Shown piece after piece: positions 19,771 through 29,324 of a stretch of DNA of 64,000 bases. The notes below the pieces were generated by a model. That model had not been told where the DNA came from. It did not search any database and saw only the letters and a list, made by a program, of their open reading frames with translations. Position 1 is the stretch's first letter. Each line of letters starts with the position of its first letter. The stretch lies in the NCBI RefSeq assembly GCF_012396555.1, contig NZ_JAAXPS010000004.1, forward strand, positions 124,001-188,000. Reading direction: 5' to 3'. A program made the translations under genes and the position numbers. Origin of the DNA: Facklamia miroungae (lineage in GTDB: Bacteria > Bacillota > Bacilli > Lactobacillales > Aerococcaceae).

Positions 19771-21087
19771 CTAATCAAGTAAAAATACTGCATCCCAATT
19801 GGTCTCTTTATTCCCTATCATAGACAAAATAGGAAGCAATACACCAGTTACACCATCAAGTATACCAATAGTATTAATCATTTTCATCTCTTGTTGATTT
19901 TGATCGTTTGTATTGTGCTCCCAATTAGGAAATCCAAATGGAAGTTTTTCATCGTAAAAAGATATAGTTTCATTCATCAATCGCTTAGACTCAAGATTGA
20001 ACGCCTCAATTTTGGTATTTTCATAAAATTTCTTATAAATATATGAGACACCAATATAACCATGACAAAATGTTGGTGATATAAGCCCAATTTCAGAATC
20101 AATAGCTGCTTCCATAGTTTCACAAGCTATATTCAAAAGTTTCTTATTTTTTAAAGCTTGTGAAGCTTTCAATAAAGAATAAGCTACCCCGGGTCTACCA
20201 TAGCACCAAGCATCTCGACTATCTTCAAATATTGTTTTTTTATTATTTAATTTTCGTATATCTATCATACTAGGCCAATTTTTATGTTTAGTATCTAGGT
20301 TTGATGTTAATAATTCACTTATAGATAAAATAGCCTCTCTAAGACCAGAGACTTGAATGTTTGAATTAAACGCTTTAGACATCACAATTAAAGGACCTGA
20401 GATACCATGAGACACTCCAAGATTAATTACCCCGTCTGGAAAGATATCCCTTTCTTCTTGCAGAAATAAATTTTTAGCAGATATATGCCAATAAGGAACA
20501 TCAAACTCTTTATAATTATATTTTTTTGATAACTTCACAAAATAACGCAGAATATCTTTTATTTGCTTCACAAAACACGTTTTATTCAGATCATTTATCA
20601 ACATATAATTAAGGATACCCGATAAACCTTGAATGGTATCGTAGTTAAACATCAAAGTTTCCTCATTCGAACTAATCAGTTCAAATTTTTCTTGAATTAA
20701 ATCTTTTAGATATTCATCTAGACTTTCTTTAAATTTTCCATAATATTTCCCATTGTTTGAACTCTCATAGATAGCCAGACAAATTCCGCTACAACCAGAG
20801 AACAGTGACGGTTCCTCGATTCCATAAAGAGTTACCAATTCTATTAATTTTTGTATATATTCATTACAATAATCCATCCACCCTTCATTTGGATATTGCC
20901 GATCAAGTTCTGCATAAAGTAAGCATAGACCTGGAATTCCATGACTCATCGTCAAAGGAGCATTAGGAAACATCTTCTCATTTCCATAATTTAAATAATT
21001 ATCTTTTTCTAATAATACTTGTTCTATATAGTCAAAATTTTTTAATTTAAATGCTATTTTCTTTATATCGGAAACTACCTTATTCAT
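19771..21087 (-). CDS. lanC: LanC lanthionine cyclase
   Basis: A protein of 438 residues from ATG 21087, preceded by AAGGGGGAAAGG. It shows zinc-binding motifs of the LanC family: WCYGRPG and FCHGYIG provide the two cysteines and one histidine. GISGPLIV and GLSGIL repeats belong to the alpha-toroid. LanC adds cysteine thiols to dehydrated Ser/Thr to close the (methyl)lanthionine rings. It sits between the exporter and lanR as in nisin-group loci. The frame is intact. Confidence 0.93.
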   Translation of the reverse strand: MNKVVSDIKKIAFKLKNFDYIEQVLLEKDNYLNYGNEKMFPNAPLTMSHGIPGLCLLYAELDRQYPNEGWMDYCNEYIQKLIELVTLYGIEEPSLFSGCSGICLAIYESSNNGKYYGKFKESLDEYLKDLIQEKFELISSNEETLMFNYDTIQGLSGILNYMLINDLNKTCFVKQIKDILRYFVKLSKKYNYKEFDVPYWHISAKNLFLQEERDIFPDGVINLGVSHGISGPLIVMSKAFNSNIQVSGLREAILSISELLTSNLDTKHKNWPSMIDIRKLNNKKTIFEDSRDAWCYGRPGVAYSLLKASQALKNKKLLNIACETMEAAIDSEIGLISPTFCHGYIGVSYIYKKFYENTKIEAFNLESKRLMNETISFYDEKLPFGFPNWEHNTNDQNQQEMKMINTIGILDGVTGVLLPILSMIGNKETNWDAVFLLD

Positions 21088-21100
21088 GCCTTTCCCCCTT

Positions 21101-22870
21101 TTAATAAGAAATTTCTTTTTCATAAAGTTCTCTATAAGTGGAACAAATAGATAAGAGTTGGTCATGGGTTCCTATACCAACAACATGACCATTATCTAGA
21201 ACAATAATTTTGCTTGCACCTTTAGCAACCCCGATTTTATGCGTAATAAATACGCCAATTTTTTCATTTGGTAACTTGAAAAATTCATCAAATACTTTAG
21301 CTTCTGCAGTAGCGTCAAGTGCAGCACTAGGTTCATCTAAAAGATAGACATCACAATTCTTATAATGTGCTCGTGCCAATGCAATTTTTTGCCATTGTCC
21401 ACCAGATAATTCTTGGCCATCGTTAAACCAATTACCTAATTGTTTATCAAGCAAATATTTATTTTTAAATTTACTTTTTTTTAAAAAATCAACTTCTAAT
21501 TTACCTAATACTTCAGTAACCTTGCGACGATTTTGTTTATCTGGTAGTTCTCCTAAAGCGATGTTATCCAGCAAGCTCATTTCTAATTTCAAAAAATCTT
21601 GAAACAAAACTGACATTCTATCCCTATAACTATTTTTGTTTATAAATTCAAGTGAAATGTCATTAATATAAATTGCCCCAGAAGATGGCTTATAAAGACC
21701 AGCTAAAATTTTTAATAAGGTTGTTTTACCCGATCCATTTTTTCCTATAATCGCAACTTTATCTCCTTTTTCTATTTTAAACTCAATATTTTGTAATACA
21801 TCAGTAGATTCATAAGAATATGATATCTGATCAAATTTGATCGACTGAATTTGATTTACCTCTTCCCCTTGATTTGTTGGATCACAAGGTAATTCCATAA
21901 AAAGATCAAGCAAATTCATATACATATTACTATTATAAATTGAGTACAAAGAAGTAATAATTGACATAGTATTATTTTGAATCATGCTAACAGACTTAAT
22001 ATATGAAGTGACATTACCAAGAAGAAGTTTTCCTTCAAATGCTTCTATGATTGCTAAAATCAGTACAGCAGAACTTACTAGCTCTTGCAATATATTGAAT
22101 AGAATAGAAACAACTCCTTGTTTCTTGTTAATGGCATTTTCTTGATTAATGAAGTCGTCTTTTAAATTCCAATATTTAGTTAAAAAGAAATCTTTAAGAT
22201 TATTTACCTTTATTTCTTTAAATGCAAAATCGTGTGTCATAAGATAGCTAAGATACCAACTTTCCCTCTCTTTATTGCTTCTCTTGTAACGCATTTCAAA
22301 TTCTTCTTGTCCTATCTTCAAGTAATAAAACGCTGATATACAAGGAACTGCAATTACTAAAATAATTGTCCAAGGCTTCCATAAAAACAAAATAGAGGCA
22401 ACTGATAATAAAGTGACTAGTGACGAAATGAAAGTGAGGATTGCTTGAAAAGTTTGATAGGGTTTAGTAGAAATATCATTTTCCAACCGTGTGATCTGAT
22501 CATAAATATCAGAGTTTTCAAATTGTTCAACTGACAACTCACCACATTTTTCCATGACTATATAATTGAGCTTATAGTTTAACAATATTTGCAATTTACT
22601 TGAGTAATACGAACTGACACTACTTATTAAATCTGCAAATATTGAAAATAAGATATAAAACACAAATATTGTTATTGTAGTTTTCATTCCACCGGTTTGT
22701 ATTTGTAAACTATTTAATAACGATTGGGATAATAGTACTGAAATAGTGGGCGCCAGGCCACTCAATATGGTCAAAACAAAAACAATTACTGATAATTTTT
22801 TATTAATTGAAAAAATCAAATAGATTGTTTTGAAGATGCGTTGGATATTACTTTTGATCCTTTTTTTCAT
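21101..22870 (-). CDS. lanT: LanT lantibiotic ABC exporter
   Basis: A half-transporter of 589 residues. It has six membrane segments in the first 320 residues and then an ATPase domain with GKNGSGKTTLL (Walker A), LSGGQWQK (signature) and VYLLDEPSAALD (Walker B). There is no N-terminal C39 peptidase domain, as expected for class I lantibiotics, so the leader is removed by another enzyme. The start overlaps the lanB stop by 23 bases, indicating translational coupling. Confidence 0.93.
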   Translation of the reverse strand: MKKRIKSNIQRIFKTIYLIFSINKKLSVIVFVLTILSGLAPTISVLLSQSLLNSLQIQTGGMKTTITIFVFYILFSIFADLISSVSSYYSSKLQILLNYKLNYIVMEKCGELSVEQFENSDIYDQITRLENDISTKPYQTFQAILTFISSLVTLLSVASILFLWKPWTIILVIAVPCISAFYYLKIGQEEFEMRYKRSNKERESWYLSYLMTHDFAFKEIKVNNLKDFFLTKYWNLKDDFINQENAINKKQGVVSILFNILQELVSSAVLILAIIEAFEGKLLLGNVTSYIKSVSMIQNNTMSIITSLYSIYNSNMYMNLLDLFMELPCDPTNQGEEVNQIQSIKFDQISYSYESTDVLQNIEFKIEKGDKVAIIGKNGSGKTTLLKILAGLYKPSSGAIYINDISLEFINKNSYRDRMSVLFQDFLKLEMSLLDNIALGELPDKQNRRKVTEVLGKLEVDFLKKSKFKNKYLLDKQLGNWFNDGQELSGGQWQKIALARAHYKNCDVYLLDEPSAALDATAEAKVFDEFFKLPNEKIGVFITHKIGVAKGASKIIVLDNGHVVGIGTHDQLLSICSTYRELYEKEISY

Positions 22871-25800
22871 TTTCTATCATCATCTTTCGTTTATATCTTT
22901 GCCCTTTTAGTGTATGGAGTGCAAAGAAATAAATTTTTCTTTCAAACTCCCTATCAGTACCAAATAGTCTGTTACAATGTAAATGAATTACACTCAGAAT
23001 AATGTCTTCCAGATAATTTGTTAACTCATTACTATCACTTAATGATTTGGCATACATTTGAACTGTATTTTGACGCAAATCTATTAACTCAATTAGTTCT
23101 CTGTTCTTTGTATCGTTCTTAAAAACATCCCAATTATTATAGGAATCAAAATATTTAATATACTCATTTTTTAGATCTTTGAAATCTGATGTGAAATTAT
23201 CATTGCCAACAGTTGTTTCTAATAATTCTATTTGGTCCTCAAAAGCTATTCCAAATGAATTGAGATAGTGCAGGACTGAGACCACACCAATTTTTTCTTT
23301 CTGTTCATCACTGTCCATCAATTTGACTACTACTTTGCTATCTATTTGAAATACTTTTTCAGCTAATGGCATTAACTCTTGACCACCATATCTTTCGTTT
23401 TCCGGATAATAAGTATCTATTATATACTTAGATACTAATTTTGAATGTCGTAGTGGAGAGATAAAGTTATTAAATCGCTCTGCTATTTCAAAAATATATT
23501 GCTTATCAGCCTTAATACGTAATCGTATATGTGGTAAAGGGTCCGAATACCTCATGAAGTAGTAAGTATCTATAGGTATATCTAACAAAAGTTCTTCTAT
23601 AAAATAATTGATAGATTTAATCACTTCTTCTTCATTGACATCAGAACAGTATAGTTTATAAAATAGCCAATTTTCAAAAGGAGGAAATCCATTTTCGCCA
23701 TTGTTTCTGTTACTCATTCTTGTATTTAGATTTGTTTCAATTGAGTCTTCAAGATTTCTTAAAAAAGGTATAACCACTTCAACTGGTTTCTCCCCATTAC
23801 AAATAGATTTTAAATTTTCGCCTTTTTCAATTCCACGTATAATTATTTCCCCGAGCTGATTGTATTTTTTATAAATTAAATCAATATAAACTTGTTCATT
23901 AATATCTACTAAAATGCGATTATCAGCACTTTGTAAATAAAATACATCTGGAATATTCAATTTAGTTTTAATATCCATAAAGTGAATAATGAATTGTTCT
24001 TTTGTTAATTTGTTATTTGAAAGATTTAAAACATACTTATTTATCTTCCATAATTCAGTTTCAATCACTATGTTTTTATATTCAATTTGTGGAACATATG
24101 AAAATTGGCTATAAACTTCACTCCAAGGAAAACTGCTCCAAACTAATTCATCTTGTAATGAGATTTCTTGCATTAATCGAATACCATTGTCTGCAATTGT
24201 AGGATTTAACATATTATTACTCGTTATAAGTATTTTTTTATTATTCACACAATTCCTAAGGTAAAACTTACCATTTTCAACACCTACTAGAATATCTGTC
24301 ATTTTAACTTCATTTTCTTTATCATAAGAATTAGTATGCAGAGAAATGTTCTTATTGTTAATTGTAAAATCTCGTGTCACATTTCCCGATCTTATATTTT
24401 TGGGAAGATAAACTAATTCATATACTTCTTCTTTGCTTGAAGCATTGAATTGATTATCAAATTCTTTTATAACTTCTAAATATTGATTGGAAAATAAGCA
24501 AATCGACCAAATGTTTTTCCAGCTTTATTTGACCCTATATTAGGTCCAAGATAAAACTTTTTCTTATTTTCAAATTCTTTAACGAAAAAATTAAGTTCCA
24601 GGCTTTTAGGAATAATTTTATTCTCTTTCTTTTCGATATAAGATGATATATCTTCAAAATCTAATGTAATGGAGGTATTCAGTTTAATAGATTGAATATA
24701 TTTATTCAGGAAATAATCCTTTAAATCATTTTTATCAGTTAAATTTTCCAGAGGAGTCGTATAACGATTTTGAGGTTGTGAATAATTCGATGGTGCACCA
24801 ATACCTAAGGTTTCATCTAGCAATTCATATATTGGAACATCAATATATTCGCCATACCTCTCTAAAAATCTTAATTGAAATTCATCTAGATATTTATTTC
24901 TTTGATATTTGGCTATTTCTAATAGAAATGATGCAAAATCCTCCAGTTGATTCATATCTTCCTTAGCCAAAATTAAAGAATTTGTTTGAACTTCACAGTC
25001 TACTTGGAGATAACTTTTAGAACTAATTTCTTTTAAGCTTCTCATTTTCCCTACAATATTTTTATATAATGTTATGCCCTCTCCAATTTCGGTATTTTGA
25101 TATAAATTTATATCCTTTTGGATTTCTATTAGTAAATCCCTATAATGCTTAGTTGATGAACTACTATTCATTTTATTTATTACCCAAACTAATTCATCTA
25201 CATTAGTAAGAGGTGGACGTAGACTTGAAATTAAAAACTCCTTTTCTACTAATGTATTTAAAAATGATTGAAATACTTCTTTATTGCGTTCTGGATATTC
25301 CGCTTGTAAATAAGTTACTAATTTATCGAAACTTAGAAAGTCTTCTTGAAGTAGCTTACTATAGATTATTTCAAAGGGTCTGTTCAAATTAATACTAACC
25401 TTATCTGTTTTTGAATCTGTATTATAAGGTAAAAAAACTCTATTTCCAATAATGTATAAACTACTATTCAATCGAAAATCTAAATTTGAAGAGTAGTTTA
25501 TTTCAATATATTTAACAAAATTTATTAACCATTCAAGATCAATTCTAGCATGCTTAATAAACTTGGTTTTTTCATTATTCAAATCACTTAATCTATTTTT
25601 ATTTATATCAATTAATCCAGCACCTGAAAATAATCCAAAAGGTGTTGTACGCGTAGCTGATCTATTTATATAGCTTGTCATGGAGGTAACAAAGTTTCTC
25701 TGTTTTTTTGAAGAAAGCTCTTCGAATTTATTTTTTTCGAATAATTCAAATAATGATTGCGAAGCAATTAATAATTGCTCACAAAAAATAGAATTTCCCA

Positions 25801-25909
25801 TCAGTACATCTAGATTGTTCTGTATATCTAAAGCATTCCTTTTAAATTGTTCATCTTGAAAAGGTAAACGTATCATAAATTTATTATTAGCAAATACTAA
25901 TTTCTTCAT
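22848..25909 (-). pseudogene. lanB: LanB lantibiotic dehydratase, split by a one-base frameshift
   Basis: ATG 25909 (after GAGGAG) opens the glutamylation domain (SYINRSATRTTPFGLFSGAGL; RIDLEWLINF). It continues to ...TFGRFAYF and then hits TAG at 24476. In another frame the protein goes on without a start codon as SNQYLEVIKEFDNQF, then ELVYLPKNIRSGN and the C-terminal elimination domain (DIPIDTYYFMRYSDPLPHIR) to 22848. One extra T in the four-T run (minus strand, about 24488-24491) rejoins both halves into about 1020 residues, close to NisB. The GTG at 24380 that opens the second half lies inside the conserved region, so a separate second protein is unlikely. LanB dehydrates Ser/Thr using glutamyl-tRNA. 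Confidence 0.9.
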
Positions 25910-25925
25910 ATATAATTCACTCCTC

Positions 25926-25960
25926 AAAAAAGCGGATATGAAATCATATTCATATCCGCT
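25926..25960 (-). terminator. attenuating terminator between precursor genes and lanB
   Basis: On the minus strand AGCGGATATGAA pairs with TTCATATCCGCT (25931-25960) and is followed by a run of six T. It ends most transcripts after the two precursor genes and lets only a fraction read into lanBTC, the usual way these operons make excess precursor. The lanB ribosome binding site follows directly. Confidence 0.88.
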
Positions 25961-25970
25961 AAGTCATGGC

Positions 25971-26156
25971 TTAACAACCACCTAGAGAACAGATAATTGA
26001 ACCACCACAACAATTTGATTTCAATGTGGAATCACCTTTACAAGTATTATTACATGTTCCTGGTGTACACCAAAATAAACTAGTAACACGAGCTTCCTTA
26101 TTTGGAGCAGATACATTTTGTTTTAAGTTTAGATCAAAATCATCATATTTCGGCAT
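25971..26156 (-). CDS. lanA1: nisin-group lantibiotic precursor peptide 1
   Basis: A peptide of 61 residues. The 23-residue leader contains FDLNLKQ (the FNLD-box equivalent bound by LanB/LanC) and ends in NKEAR, with Arg at the expected cleavage point. The 38-residue core begins VTSLFWCTPGTC, the nisin/gallidermin lipid II-binding ring A/B pattern, here with TPGTC as ring B (a residue longer than nisin CTPGC, as in streptin). It has seven cysteines in the core (positions 7, 12, 16, 26, 27, 33, 38) and ten Ser/Thr. GGGGAGG stands before the ATG. The second half is unlike nisin, and it differs strongly from its neighbour after residue 16 of the core. Confidence 0.93.
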   Translation of the reverse strand: MPKYDDFDLNLKQNVSAPNKEARVTSLFWCTPGTCNNTCKGDSTLKSNCCGGSIICSLGGC

Positions 26157-26177
26157 TGCTTTTTCCTCCCCTCATTT

Positions 26178-26357
26178 TTAAGCACAAGTCCAACAAGTTT
26201 TAGTAACACAGACATTAGAACACAACCAATTTGTGTTTGGACATTTGTTATTGCATGTTCCTGGTGTACATAGTATAAAACTAGTCACTCTAAGATTTTT
26301 TTGATTTGAACTAGAAGTTTGTTTTAGATTCAAATCAAAGTCATCATACTTAGGCAC
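26178..26357 (-). CDS. lanA2: nisin-group lantibiotic precursor peptide 2
   Basis: A peptide of 59 residues from a GTG at 26357, eight bases after GAAGGAG; this start makes the leader identical to its neighbour over the first 13 residues. The leader ends in QKNLR. The 36-residue core is VTSFILCTPGTC followed by a Cys-rich tail ending CWTCA. It has seven core cysteines (7, 12, 16, 23, 27, 32, 35). It is the promoter-proximal gene of the operon. The two cores share the first 16 positions closely and then diverge, suggesting paralogues with different targets or partner roles. Confidence 0.93.
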   Translation of the reverse strand: MPKYDDFDLNLKQTSSSNQKNLRVTSFILCTPGTCNNKCPNTNWLCSNVCVTKTCWTCA

Positions 26358-26524
26358 TTTGATCACTCCTTCACATTTTTTTATATCAGTAACCGGTTAC
26401 AATTTGAAGTATAAACATAGAATGTAAAGTTTTTATAAACTATCTCTTTTTTTATTTGTTTATAAAAAAGTTATTATTTGTTGTTAAACTAAAATCACTC
26501 AATTAGGAGAGGAGCATTGAACAT
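26358..26524. promoter_or_regulatory. divergent promoter region of lanA and the immunity operon
   Basis: A 167-base AT-rich gap between lanA2 and the divergent lanF. It contains a perfect 12-bp palindrome GTAACCGGTTAC (26389-26400) just upstream of the lanA2 ribosome binding site, and related TTTATAAA-type motifs around 26430 and 26460. LanR operators and both promoters are expected here; I cannot assign exact -35/-10 pairs. Confidence 0.5.
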
Positions 26525-27226
26525 ATGGGTTTACTATTAAAAACAGAGAGTTTAACAAAAGAATTTAGCAGACAAGTCGTTGTTAATTCACTCTCTATAA
26601 GTGTAAAAAAAAATTCGATTTATGGTTTAGTTGGGCCAAATGGAGCTGGAAAATCAACAACTTTAAAAATGCTAACAGGTAGTTTAAAACCTACAAGTGG
26701 GGAAATAATAATTACTGAAGAAGCAAATAATATTCCTACAATTGGATCATTGATTGAAGATCCTGCATTGTATAAGAACCTAACAGCTGAAGAAAATCTT
26801 TTAGTTTTAGTAAAACTTTTTGGGTTGAAAAAAGAGCGAATTAAAGAAGTTTTACATCTTGTTGATTTAGAAAATACTGGGGAAAAAATCGTTGCTAAAT
26901 TTTCTCTAGGAATGAAGCAACGACTAGGCATTGCAGCCGCATTAATAAGACAACCTGAATTACTCATTTTGGATGAACCCACAAACGGTTTAGATCCCAT
27001 TGGCATTAAGCAACTTCGAGATTTAATTAAGTCCTTTCCTAAGCTTGGAATTACAGTTATAGTGTCCAGTCATAATCTAAATGAAATTCAGCATATGACT
27101 AACTACGTTGGAATTATGAATGCTGGTAGTTTGAAATATGAAGGGACGATACCTGACAATACTAATTTAGAAGATTTCTTTCTGGACAGAATAGACTCTG
27201 AAGGAGATGTGGTGAAAACAAAATGA
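26525..27226 (+). CDS. lanF: LanF-type immunity ABC transporter ATPase
   Basis: A protein of 233 residues with GPNGAGKST (Walker A), FSLGMKQRLGIA (signature) and LLILDEPTNGLDP (Walker B). It belongs to the bacitracin/gallidermin protection family. LanFEG pumps expel the lantibiotic from the membrane and protect the producer. It is preceded by GGAGAGGAG and transcribed divergently from lanA; the stop overlaps the lanE start. The frame is intact. Confidence 0.92.
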   Translation: MGLLLKTESLTKEFSRQVVVNSLSISVKKNSIYGLVGPNGAGKSTTLKMLTGSLKPTSGEIIITEEANNIPTIGSLIEDPALYKNLTAEENLLVLVKLFGLKKERIKEVLHLVDLENTGEKIVAKFSLGMKQRLGIAAALIRQPELLILDEPTNGLDPIGIKQLRDLIKSFPKLGITVIVSSHNLNEIQHMTNYVGIMNAGSLKYEGTIPDNTNLEDFFLDRIDSEGDVVKTK

Positions 27227-27969
27227 AAAACTATATAGCCGCTGAATATATCAAGGGAAAACGTTCTTTCAGTCATTTTTTCTTTATGTGGTTCCCACTG
27301 ATGGTTGTACTAATCTGTATTCCATTTTCTCAATTTATGTATTTCGATATAAATTTTTTTGTACCCCTCATTTATAACTGGTGGCCAACACTTTTTTTAC
27401 CCATAGGATTGGCAGTTTTGGGTTATCAATCAATACAAAGAGAAAAGGAAACTCACACTCAGAATTATTATTATTTGTTAAACCAAAATATGTTCTGGAA
27501 AACAAAATTAATTACCTTAGCAACTTACTCATTGACAGCTAACATTTTGATAGCTCTTTTGACCATAATTTTAGAGTTCATCATGTATGATTCATCAAAT
27601 ATTATCATTACGAATGTATTATTAGCATCACTAGTTCTCTGGATCACTACATTATTTATTATTCCACTCTCAATTTTATTGGCACAACTAACAACACCAA
27701 TTTTATCAATTATTGTAAATCTTTTTGGTATTGTAACAGGCATTTTTACCGCGGTAGGAAACCATTGGTATATAAGTCCTTGGGGATGGTCACTACGTTT
27801 GATCACTCCAATAATTAAAACAAATCCAAATGGCACGTTACTACAAGAAAATGATCCGTTAAACTCTACTTCAATAGTCTACCCTGGGCTTGGACTTGCT
27901 CTTTTGATTTTCATTATTCTTTATATAAGTGTTCCACTAATCTTATCTCGAACTAGGGAGAGTGAATAA
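27223..27969 (+). CDS. lanE: LanE-type immunity permease
   Basis: A membrane protein of 248 residues with six hydrophobic segments, starting inside the lanF stop codon (ATGA overlap). Features match lantibiotic protection permeases of the MutE/EpiE type: a basic start, a long first cytoplasmic loop with QREKETHTQNYYYLL, and GNHWYISPWGWSLRL near the end. It forms the pump with LanF and LanG. Confidence 0.87.
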   Translation: MKNYIAAEYIKGKRSFSHFFFMWFPLMVVLICIPFSQFMYFDINFFVPLIYNWWPTLFLPIGLAVLGYQSIQREKETHTQNYYYLLNQNMFWKTKLITLATYSLTANILIALLTIILEFIMYDSSNIIITNVLLASLVLWITTLFIIPLSILLAQLTTPILSIIVNLFGIVTGIFTAVGNHWYISPWGWSLRLITPIIKTNPNGTLLQENDPLNSTSIVYPGLGLALLIFIILYISVPLILSRTRESE

Positions 27970-27971
27970 TA

Positions 27972-28712
27972 ATGACTTTTTCTTTTAGTGCCGAATGGCT
28001 TAAAACAAAAAATTCACTTTTTAGAACAACTTTGTATAGCTCTCCAATCTTGTTTAATCTATTAATTTTTGGATACATCTTTTTTACACATCAAAGAGTA
28101 TCCGAAAGTAGCTTTTATTCTAATTACTTTTCTATTCTCAATTTCTTATTACCTTTTACTGTAAGTTTCATAGTAGCATTGATGAATAACTGTGAGCGAG
28201 AAGCTGGAAACTTCAAAAACATCTTTGGATTAAATCATCACTATTACTTTTTATTATCTCAAAAGTTTATCTTTTCGTATTTAGTGATTAGTTTTGTATT
28301 TCTATTTAATTCGTTCCTCACAATTATGTTACTTAAGTTTACATTCAATGTATCTTCTATTGTTTTCTACTCTCATTTTTTTTACGGTTTTGCCTTAACA
28401 TGGATATCTTTTATAACTTCATATATAATATACTTTTTCCTTAGCATCATTTGTAGTCTTATTACGACTCTTTTTATAGGATTGATCTCCTCGTTATTAA
28501 CAGCTATAGTAGGTCTAACAGCCTTAGGCAATGGAATTTGGATACTCTTTCCTTTTACATGGGGAATCCGCTTTATTACAATAAGCATTAACAATAAATC
28601 CCTAGTTGATTTTTTTTATGAACACACTAATTTCAGCTATGTTCTTTTGGTCTCCCCAATAATTTGCTTTCTTGTATTCATAATTATTTGTGTATCTTTA
28701 TTCAGAAAATAG
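27972..28712 (+). CDS. lanG: LanG-type immunity permease
   Basis: A membrane protein of 246 residues with six hydrophobic segments, starting two bases after the lanE stop. NNCEREAGNFKNIFGL in the first loop and FPFTWGIRFITI near the end mirror its partner LanE, as is usual for the LanE/LanG pair. It is the last gene of the immunity operon and is followed by a terminator. Confidence 0.87.
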   Translation: MTFSFSAEWLKTKNSLFRTTLYSSPILFNLLIFGYIFFTHQRVSESSFYSNYFSILNFLLPFTVSFIVALMNNCEREAGNFKNIFGLNHHYYFLLSQKFIFSYLVISFVFLFNSFLTIMLLKFTFNVSSIVFYSHFFYGFALTWISFITSYIIYFFLSIICSLITTLFIGLISSLLTAIVGLTALGNGIWILFPFTWGIRFITISINNKSLVDFFYEHTNFSYVLLVSPIICFLVFIIICVSLFRK

Positions 28713-28769
28713 TCTGTTGATATAAATAACTATCGTCATCTAATTTTAATTTAATGAAACAGCCAAAAG

Positions 28770-28799
28770 ACTATCAAAATATAATTGATAGTTTTTTTG
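28770..28799 (+). terminator. rho-independent terminator after lanFEG
   Basis: ACTATCAA (28770-28777) pairs with TTGATAGT (28785-28792), followed by a run of T. Confidence 0.85.
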
Positions 28800-28848
28800 T
28801 TGTTATTAGATAGCTTTAAAACCTTTTATTAATAAAGAGGTGATTATT

Positions 28849-29310
28849 TTGAATTTATTAGAAGAAAAAAGAGCGTTGATGAAGCTTATAGTTGAACTGA
28901 TCCATGAAAGAAAAGCAATTACCAGTCTTTATGGGGCAATCGAAAAACGATTAAACCAAATAGAAGAAATTGAAAATACTATTTCTGAAGGACCACCGTA
29001 CACTAAGACGACTATTATTCCAAAGAAAGAAATTGATTACGCAAAATTTAATGATCAAAAAATAAAGCCTTCTTCTATCCCCTATGACATTATTTCTAAG
29101 GATATTTGCTATGTCCTGAAAACTTCTGGTATACCAATGAATGCCTCACAAATTTATTCTGTAGTCACTAAAAATCTACATTTCAATTTAGGTTATAAAA
29201 ACCTAGTAAATAACATTTTACCAAAAATGGTAGACGATAATAACTTGCCTGTTGAAAAAGTTCATAGAGGTTTTTGGCAGTATAGACATACGGAAAAATC
29301 ACATAGATAA
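28849..29310 (+). CDS. winged-helix-like protein of unknown function
   Basis: A protein of 153 residues starting at TTG 28849 with AGAGGTG upstream. The first 40 residues are a charged helical/coiled-coil segment. Residues about 80-150 (SKDICYVLKTSGIPMNASQI..., ending FWQYR) have the look of a HARE-HTH or winged-helix domain. It lies at the boundary between cargo and the orf7/orf8 control genes, so DNA binding in element regulation is plausible. No family is assigned with certainty. Confidence 0.55.
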   Translation: MNLLEEKRALMKLIVELIHERKAITSLYGAIEKRLNQIEEIENTISEGPPYTKTTIIPKKEIDYAKFNDQKIKPSSIPYDIISKDICYVLKTSGIPMNASQIYSVVTKNLHFNLGYKNLVNNILPKMVDDNNLPVEKVHRGFWQYRHTEKSHR

Positions 29311-29324
29311 AGGAGGTAGTTTAC

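Noticed and set aside
22848-24380. A separate C-terminal LanB protein starting at GTG 24380.
   Set aside because: The open frame continues upstream through conserved LanB sequence (ELVYLPKNIRSGN) to the frameshift point. The GTG has no suitable ribosome binding site, so I treat both parts as one broken gene.
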